From: Erysipelotrichales bacterium | Lineage (GTDB): Bacteria > Bacillota_I > Bacilli_A > RFN20 > CAG-826 | Assembly (NCBI GenBank): GCA_022508525.1 | Contig: JAFLVA010000012.1 | Span: forward strand, 1 to 42,665 | DNA length: 42,665 nt | Reading direction: 5' to 3' | In this document: in pieces, positions 37,549 through 42,665 of the stretch | How positions within the stretch are numbered: position 1 is the first letter of the stretch | Layout of the letters: every line of letters starts with the position of its first letter | Program-made: the position numbers and the translations under genes | The notes under the pieces: generated by a model | Seen by the model: only the letters and a program-made list of their open reading frames with translations | Databases searched by the model: none | What the model was told of the DNA's origin: nothing

Positions 37549-37582
37549 AAAACAAAAGAAAATGTCATCTTTTGTTTTTTTT
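37549..37582 (+). terminator. Terminator after the lipoprotein pair
   Basis: Stem AAAACAAAAGA/TCTTTTGTTTT with an 8-base loop, then further T. The gap from here to 37755 contains a TATAAT at 37731-37736 for the next gene and no convincing gene. Confidence 0.75.
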
Positions 37583-37755
37583 TACTCAAATAAAAAAATG
37601 ACTAGAGCAAAATGCATATTTTGAATCAACAAAATGAAAAAAACACAAGTGGTAGCGGTTACAGTCATTAAAAAAAGTATTGCTTTTTTCATGATAAACG
37701 AATATCATATATGCAAAATTAATATTTTTTTATAATAAAGAAGGGGAAAAAGGTT

Positions 37756-40212
37756 ATGAAAAAAGCAAAATTTCTATTATTATCATTATTAGGTGCTTTG
37801 ACATTAGCTGGCTGTGGTGAAACTGGAACAAGCACATCTGATGCTCCATCTAATAACTCGACAAGTGTGGAATCACCATCAACTGATAATTCAACAAGTA
37901 CTGCTCCATTAGTAGAAACACATGCTGTTGTTTTACCAGGAAATGTTAATGGCGCACATGTCTATGCTTCAAAAACAGAAGCAGCAGAAGGCGAAACAGT
38001 TACTATTACTGTTGTTTTGACAGATAATGATTTCGCACTTAATGAAGTAGCTGTCAATGGTGCTGTTTTAACAGCAGCTGATAGTGAAGGAAGCGTATAT
38101 CACTTTAATTTCTTAATGGGTGAAGAAGACGCTAATGTAACAGTTAAAGTTACAGATTTAACCGAACGTGATCACATGATTACTTTCGAAGGTAATGGAT
38201 TAGCTTACGCAATTGACTTACCAGATGGTGCTAATACAGGTGATATAGTTTCATTTAAAGTTTCTGTTCAATCAGGTAATGAATTGCAATCTGTAAAAGT
38301 AATGAACGGCGAAGAAGAAGTCGAAGTTACTGGTACATCTGCAACTGGATATAGTTTTGTTATGCCAGATGCTGATGTTAAAGTAGTTGCTAGCACAATT
38401 GGCGGATATTTCCGTGTCGGTATTGATGACTCTGATGCATTTGTTGATTTAGGCAAAGACCTTGAAGATGAATCAGATGACAAGCATTATTCACATTCGG
38501 AATTTATTTGGGGATTTATTAATCAAGAGGGCGTAGCAAAATTAGATACTTCGACATTTGTTCGTGCTGGTGAAAAAGCAAAAGTTATTTTAAAATCAAG
38601 TTACTATGGTACAGCTTCTCATTTCTATGCAAATGGAGTAGAATTCTTTGCTGATGAAGAAAATGAAACAAATTATAATGTGTATTCATTCACTATGCCT
38701 GCAAGCGATGTAACACTTAGTGTCACTGCAGCTAAAAAGGAAATTGCTCTCAACATTGATGCTGATGAAGATATTCTTGATGTTTTAATTTATGATCCAG
38801 CAGATACAAGTAAAACACCTGTCACAAATGCAGTTCCTGGTACAAAACTATATATCCAAGCTACTGTGAAAGAAGAAAAGAAAGCAGAATGGGACATTAA
38901 AGATGTTAATGGTTACTTTAAAACTCATAGCACAGTATCTTCTAAAGATGTTGTTGATGATGCAATGAGTAGTAGTACAACTGATTGGAGCAATACTTCA
39001 GCATATGCAACATTTGCAAAGGTTGATGAACATACTAAATCATTTACAGTGCCTTCACAAAAATTCTGGGCAGAAGATGCCATGACAATTAAATTAACTT
39101 TAAAAGATTTAACAATCTTCGCTAATGAATCGTTTGTTGGAGAATGGTTTGGCCATGAGTTCTATAATTATAAGAAATACAGCAACGATACTGGTATATT
39201 CATTACAATTAACAGTGCTGGAGAAATGAACGCAACTGGATATATGCCTTCTAATTTAAATGGCAAAGCTATTGAATCTATTGTCGAAGAAGGTCATGCT
39301 AAATTGCTCGATGGAAGAGATTTCTTCTATAATGATCAAATGGGATTAATTAATTATAGTACATCGTATATTAACAACGCAAAAGAAGTATATGTTGTAG
39401 GCAAACATAGCCAAGCAAATTCAACAATAGAGTTCCATACTTATACAGATGAATCAAATGAATTCTTTGTTGTTAGAGGTTACGAAGTAATCGAAGGTGA
39501 AAAGACATTAATTGGAGCAGCATACTGTGACAACAAACGTCCAGAAGGTGAAAAATTTGTTATGGATGTTGATGTCGAACTTTTAAAAGGCACAGATGTT
39601 GATTCGGCAAATGTAGCTTTCAGCGTTTCAAAAAATGGTGAAGTTCTAAAAACTGTTGGTTTAGGAGCAGAAAAAGGAACCTACACTAATGCAGATAAGG
39701 GAGATCTTGTCTTAGATGGATTAGGAAATGCAACTTTAGCAGGTGCTACTGGAACATATACATTTAATAGCGCAAATAACAAAGTTACATTGATTATTGA
39801 AAATACAAAATATGAAATAACTCTTGATACCGAAGAATTAACATACACAATCAATAGTCAAACAACACTCAACGAAAATAACGATCCATTTAAAGGAAAT
39901 GTTTATACTGGTAGTTATCGATTTGAATCTTGGGATGGCACTGGAACTTTCACCATTACAGTAAGTTTTGGTGAAGAACCAGTTGTAACTTATACTCAAA
40001 CTACTACAAGTAATAGAGTAAAAGATTATGAAGCAAGTGCTACTGAAGTATCTTATACTTTTGATGCAGAAGCACGCACAGTAACATTTACTGTTGGTTC
40101 AGAAACTGTAATACTTACATTTAATGATGATTTTACTACAGCAACATTTACTTCTGATATTCCAGAATTAGATGAAGGTAGAGGAGAAACTGTATTAACA
40201 AAATCTAATTAA
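37756..40212 (+). CDS. Large lipoprotein with repeat domains, unknown function
   Basis: 818 residues. Lipobox LAGC (Cys20), Ser/Thr-rich spacer to about 50. Then at least three beta repeats ending in the pattern F.MP..DV, seen as FNFLMGEEDANVTVKV, YSFVMPDADVKVV and YSFTMPASDVTLSV; this is the signature of the divergent InlB B-repeat/bacterial repeat type. The C-terminal half has FVGEWFGHEFYNYKK and later VYTGSYRFESWDGTGTF, each like the first strand of a small beta-barrel domain. Less biased composition than the other lipoproteins. Likely surface adhesion or binding; unproven. Own promoter (TATAAT at 37731) and terminator. Confidence 0.75.
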   Translation: MKKAKFLLLSLLGALTLAGCGETGTSTSDAPSNNSTSVESPSTDNSTSTAPLVETHAVVLPGNVNGAHVYASKTEAAEGETVTITVVLTDNDFALNEVAVNGAVLTAADSEGSVYHFNFLMGEEDANVTVKVTDLTERDHMITFEGNGLAYAIDLPDGANTGDIVSFKVSVQSGNELQSVKVMNGEEEVEVTGTSATGYSFVMPDADVKVVASTIGGYFRVGIDDSDAFVDLGKDLEDESDDKHYSHSEFIWGFINQEGVAKLDTSTFVRAGEKAKVILKSSYYGTASHFYANGVEFFADEENETNYNVYSFTMPASDVTLSVTAAKKEIALNIDADEDILDVLIYDPADTSKTPVTNAVPGTKLYIQATVKEEKKAEWDIKDVNGYFKTHSTVSSKDVVDDAMSSSTTDWSNTSAYATFAKVDEHTKSFTVPSQKFWAEDAMTIKLTLKDLTIFANESFVGEWFGHEFYNYKKYSNDTGIFITINSAGEMNATGYMPSNLNGKAIESIVEEGHAKLLDGRDFFYNDQMGLINYSTSYINNAKEVYVVGKHSQANSTIEFHTYTDESNEFFVVRGYEVIEGEKTLIGAAYCDNKRPEGEKFVMDVDVELLKGTDVDSANVAFSVSKNGEVLKTVGLGAEKGTYTNADKGDLVLDGLGNATLAGATGTYTFNSANNKVTLIIENTKYEITLDTEELTYTINSQTTLNENNDPFKGNVYTGSYRFESWDGTGTFTITVSFGEEPVVTYTQTTTSNRVKDYEASATEVSYTFDAEARTVTFTVGSETVILTFNDDFTTATFTSDIPELDEGRGETVLTKSN

Positions 40213-40226
40213 ATATACGACATAAT

Positions 40227-40263
40227 AAAAGGTGTATAAGCAATGAACTTATACACCTTTTTT
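40227..40263. terminator. Bidirectional terminator between converging genes
   Basis: Perfect 14-bp stem AAAAGGTGTATAAG/CTTATACACCTTTT with a 7-base loop and T-runs on both strands. Serves the 818-residue lipoprotein and the SPFH gene. Confidence 0.88.
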
Positions 40264-40278
40264 ATTGCTTGGTGGTTT

Positions 40279-41496
40279 TTAGTTTTCTGTTGGAATAATG
40301 ATATCGACAGTATTTTCTCCACTTACAACTTTAGGTAACACTCCATCCCATTGTTCTAGATATTCAAGATATTTTACGAAATCCAAGACAAGTTTTAAAT
40401 CATCTTTTGTATGTTCTTCATCATATTCAATAGCGTAGTTTGTGCTTATGATTTGTGTTGTAATTGTAGTAATTTCGTTTTTATCTAGATCTTTTGTTAC
40501 TATAACACCCTCACTAGGCTTAACTGCTGTTTCTGCTTCTTCAGTTACATCGGAAACAAGTTCTTTTGTGTCAGCGGTAACTATATTTGTATTTATAGAT
40601 TGAACGTAAGTTTCATTAACCGTAAATCCGGTTGATTTTGCCAATTCTACAATTTTGATCGCCATTGCTTTTGCACTTGCACTAGCTATGATTTTTTGGC
40701 TCTCAGCATCACCACGTGCTGCTTCAATTTTTGCTTGAGCAGTTAACTTGGCTACTTCAAGTTCTTGTTCAGCCTTGGTAATAGCGGCTTCTTTTTGTTG
40801 CTCAGCAATAACTTTATCTTCAACTGATTTTTCAAATTCTGCAGTGAAATCAATATTTGTAAGGTTTACAGCAGTAATTGTGACGTAATATTGATTACCC
40901 ATTGCTTCTTTGATTGTTTCTTCAACCTCTGGAGAAATTGAAGCACGTGTTTCAATAATCTTCATTGCAGTATACTTTGAAAGAACGGCTTTTGTTTTGT
41001 CATCAGTTAACTTTTCAACACGAGCTTCTAGAGATTCCATGCTTGTGTATTCAGTTAAGATGTTTTCAGCTTTACTAGGATCAATTTTATATTGCACAGT
41101 AAGTGAAATATCCATTGTTTGAGCATCGCTAGAATAAGAAGATGTTTCAATATCTAATTTTTGAACTGTGGTATCGAAATATGTATATGATTTTACGAAA
41201 TAAAAATCAAAATATGTACCTGGATATCGAGTTTCTACTACTTTACCTAATCGTTTTACTACTGCGACTTCACCAGCTTCAACTTGATGAAATGAACCAG
41301 GAATTAAAATCATTGCCAGAACACTAGCAATCATTCCGATAGATAAATTTCTAACTTTCCCTTTCTTTTTTGTACCTTTTGTAACGTCAATTACCCCACC
41401 CTTTGTTTTTGTGCTATGTTTTGTGTTTTTCAATATCAATGCAGATAATGTCACAATAATAGCGGTCAATACAAGAAATAAAATTGTTCTAATCAT
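40279..41496 (-). CDS. SPFH/prohibitin-like membrane protein under a Mn2+ riboswitch
   Basis: 405 residues. Two hydrophobic segments near the N-terminus (about 3-22 and 52-68) separated by a basic stretch, then an SPFH (band 7) domain starting VEAGEVAVVKRLGKVVETRY and continuing through VQYKIDP and the EARVEKLTDD region. A long Ala/Glu/Lys coiled coil (about 233-290, EQQKEAAITKAEQELEVAKL) follows, then an acidic C-terminal tail. Such proteins oligomerise into membrane rings or microdomains and often modulate membrane proteases. AGGAGG lies 9 bases before the start. No FtsH or NfeD partner is adjacent. Transcription is controlled by the leader at 41540-41652. Confidence 0.88.
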   Translation of the reverse strand: MIRTILFLVLTAIIVTLSALILKNTKHSTKTKGGVIDVTKGTKKKGKVRNLSIGMIASVLAMILIPGSFHQVEAGEVAVVKRLGKVVETRYPGTYFDFYFVKSYTYFDTTVQKLDIETSSYSSDAQTMDISLTVQYKIDPSKAENILTEYTSMESLEARVEKLTDDKTKAVLSKYTAMKIIETRASISPEVEETIKEAMGNQYYVTITAVNLTNIDFTAEFEKSVEDKVIAEQQKEAAITKAEQELEVAKLTAQAKIEAARGDAESQKIIASASAKAMAIKIVELAKSTGFTVNETYVQSINTNIVTADTKELVSDVTEEAETAVKPSEGVIVTKDLDKNEITTITTQIISTNYAIEYDEEHTKDDLKLVLDFVKYLEYLEQWDGVLPKVVSGENTVDIIIPTEN

Positions 41497-41539
41497 TTTT
41501 CTTTTCCTCCTTTAACTAAAACATATATTCCTTAACAAA

Positions 41540-41577
41540 CAAAAAGACCATGGAACAATTTGTTTGTCCATGATCTT
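41540..41577 (-). terminator. Riboswitch expression platform (intrinsic terminator)
   Basis: Minus strand: AAGATCATGGACAA, short loop, TTGTTCCATGGTCTT, then TTT. Its left arm includes the TCATG that closes P1 of the aptamer, so aptamer closure and terminator formation exclude each other. Ligand binding should therefore turn the gene on. Confidence 0.8.
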
Positions 41578-41652
41578 GCGAAATCATATGATTAGTAAAT
41601 CCGGAAAAAATCGTGTTGACGAATTTACTCGAGTACGCTACTCCTCATGTAC
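41569..41652 (-). promoter_or_regulatory. yybP-ykoY-type Mn2+ riboswitch aptamer
   Basis: Minus-strand order of conserved elements: P1 CATGA, loop L1 GGAGTAGCG, a short P2 (GTAC TCGA GTA), P3 GTAAAT, the L3 metal-site sequence TCGTCAACA, CCGG, P3' ATTTAC, a P4 hairpin ATCATATGAT, TTCGCAAGA, and P1' TCATG. This matches my memory of the Lactococcus yybP-ykoY aptamer (GGAGUAGCG ... CGUCAA ... CCGG ... AGCAAGA) in sequence and order. Known members bind Mn2+ and mostly control Mn2+ exporters. Here the next gene, 40 bases past the terminator, encodes an SPFH protein. Confidence 0.85.
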
Positions 41653-41656
41653 TATT

Positions 41657-41685
41657 AATATAGCATTTATGAATAATAATTTCAA
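41657..41685 (-). promoter_or_regulatory. Promoter of the riboswitch-SPFH transcript
   Basis: Minus strand TTGAAA (41680-41685), 17 bases, TATATT (41657-41662). Predicted start near 41650, the first bases of aptamer helix P1, so the RNA begins with the riboswitch. Confidence 0.75.
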
Positions 41686-41814
41686 GATATTACAAGGGGA
41701 AATCGTGTAAAATTATTATGATAAAATGGTAATTTATTTATAAATTAAAGGCCTTAAAACAAGAGTGCTGGTATGGTAAAATTAAAAAAACATCATTTTA
41801 AAGAGGAAAACCAA

Positions 41815-42519
41815 ATGAGAAAAACATTATTTGTTCAAAAGCAATTTGATAATTTGAATTATTGTGAATATTTGCCGAAAATAAAAACGGGTGAACGTGT
41901 ACCATTGATCTTGTTTTTACATGGCGGTGGTGAAAGAGGAAATGACAATATATCTCAATTAAAGAATGCGATTTTAAAAGTAATAAATGGTAAATCTAAA
42001 TCTAAATTTATGAAATCGGTGGTTTTAGCGCCACAATGCCCAAAAGATGTTAGGTGGGTCAATACATTAAGTGGGAATGGTAATTATAAATTAGAAAATG
42101 TAAAAGAGTCAAAAACAATCAAAAAGGTTGTAAAACTAGTGAAATTGTATAGAAATTTAGAATTTGTGGATAAAAATAAAGTATATGTTATTGGACTATC
42201 TATTGGAGGATTTGGATCTTGGGATTTAATCGCAAGACATCCAGATATATTTAAAGCGGCGGTACCTATATGTGGAGGAGGCCCAATAGATGCAATTGAT
42301 ATCTTAAAAGATATCCCCATTTATACATTTCACGGAACAAATGATTCGGTTGTGCCATATTCTGGGACAAAAGAGATGGTAGATTTAATTATTAAAGCTG
42401 GCAGCACGAGAATTAAATTTGTGAGTTTTAATGGTGCAGATCATTGCATATGGGATGATGCAATTACATATCAGGGAAATGAAATAGAATTGAGTTTAGA
42501 AGATTGGCTGTTTAATTAA
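41815..42519 (+). CDS. Alpha/beta hydrolase, esterase/peptidase-like
   Basis: 234 residues; cytoplasmic, since there is no signal peptide. The catalytic triad is visible: nucleophile Ser129 in VIGLSIGGFGSW, Asp177 in FHGTNDSVVPY, His210 in GADHCIWDD. The oxyanion-hole region is FLHGGGERGNDN (34-45). The pattern LFLHGGGERGNDN with GLSIGG resembles the PHB-depolymerase/feruloyl-esterase-like hydrolases. The substrate is unknown. The start at 41815 follows AGAGGA by 7 bases; an ATG at 41773 would add 14 Lys-rich residues. An extended -10 (TG-A-TAAAAT, about 41719-41727) lies upstream. Divergent from the SPFH transcript. Confidence 0.82.
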   Translation: MRKTLFVQKQFDNLNYCEYLPKIKTGERVPLILFLHGGGERGNDNISQLKNAILKVINGKSKSKFMKSVVLAPQCPKDVRWVNTLSGNGNYKLENVKESKTIKKVVKLVKLYRNLEFVDKNKVYVIGLSIGGFGSWDLIARHPDIFKAAVPICGGGPIDAIDILKDIPIYTFHGTNDSVVPYSGTKEMVDLIIKAGSTRIKFVSFNGADHCIWDDAITYQGNEIELSLEDWLFN

Positions 42520-42558
42520 TTTTTTTAAATAAAAAATATGCTTTAACCTCAAAATCTA

Positions 42559-42588
42559 TTGCGATTTGCTAGTGATTTTGTATATACT
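42559..42588 (+). promoter_or_regulatory. Promoter before the terminal structured RNA
   Basis: TTGCGA (42559-42564), 18 bases, TATACT (42583-42588). The predicted start is near 42595. Confidence 0.5.
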
Positions 42589-42594
42589 AATATT

Positions 42595-42665
42595 AGGAAG
42601 GTCCTAGATCAATCTAGTGACTAACTCCTACTGTTTGTTAGCCGCCTAGGATTTGTGTTTCGTTG
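42595..42665 (+). ncRNA. 5' part of a structured RNA or leader, cut by the window end
   Basis: After the promoter the DNA becomes less AT-rich and folds: outer helix TCCTAG (about 42602) with CTAGGA (about 42647), inner hairpin CTAAC/GTTAG enclosing an 11-base loop. No start codon follows before the window ends. It could be a riboswitch or ribosomal-protein leader, or a stable RNA such as 6S; I match it to no family. Confidence 0.4.

Noticed and set aside
37634-37735. 33-codon frame before the 818-residue lipoprotein
   Set aside because: No ribosome site, ends inside the -10 of the next gene, and composition is that of random AT-rich DNA.
40279-42519. Riboswitch controlling the plus-strand hydrolase
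   Set aside because: The aptamer, terminator and promoter all read on the minus strand, so only the SPFH gene lies downstream.

Overview
The window is the chromosomal replication-origin region of a low-GC Gram-positive bacterium. The evidence is the gene order rpmH-rnpA-yidC-jag (minus strand) diverging from dnaA-dnaN-yaaA-recF-gyrB-gyrA (plus strand), with clusters of DnaA boxes on both sides of dnaA. TGA is used as a stop (yidC, yaaA, recF, tldD) and Trp is read from TGG, so the standard bacterial code applies and the Mycoplasma code does not. The AT-rich DNA, the many Sec-exported lipoproteins with Ser/Thr-rich linkers, and the absence of outer-membrane genes suggest an uncultured gut-type member of the Bacilli, possibly near the Acholeplasma/RF39-like lineages. 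That placement is inference.

Layout. 1-620: AT-rich DNA with a small membrane-protein gene broken by a one-base slip in a poly-A run, then facing terminators. 627-3078 (-): jag, yidC, rnpA and rpmH, with an attenuator-like hairpin between rpmH and rnpA. 3079-4915: oriC, dnaA and a second DnaA-box pair. 4916-12079 (+): dnaN, then yaaA-recF-gyrB-gyrA as a tightly overlapping operon; GyrA has an acidic N-terminal extension and a Gly at a quinolone-resistance position. 12178-15261: two tandem lipoprotein nucleases of the endonuclease I family, the second with Ig-like domains. 15302-17411: serine T-box leader, serS, SRP RNA and tadA. 17456-19950: a small membrane-anchored protein and a large lipoprotein of unknown role. 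20034-23898: an operon of P-type ATPase, psuG and a TetR regulator. 24008-27825: a degenerate S2P-like membrane protein and a SERCA-like Ca2+ ATPase. 27835-33502: a small unknown protein, mscL, degV, an unknown membrane protein, and the tldD-tldE protease pair. 33722-40212: four more lipoproteins. 40279-41685 (-): an SPFH/prohibitin-like membrane protein preceded by a yybP-ykoY-type Mn2+ riboswitch with its own promoter and terminator. 41815-42519: an alpha/beta hydrolase. The window ends inside what looks like the start of a structured RNA.

The genes divide into a conserved replication/translation core and an envelope-directed accessory set: seven lipoproteins besides YidC, two cation ATPases, MscL, SPFH and an S2P-like protein. 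The most unusual item is the Mn2+ riboswitch directly in front of the SPFH gene. Coordinates of promoters, hairpins and DnaA boxes come from manual reading; homology calls rest on recognised motifs, with no database search.
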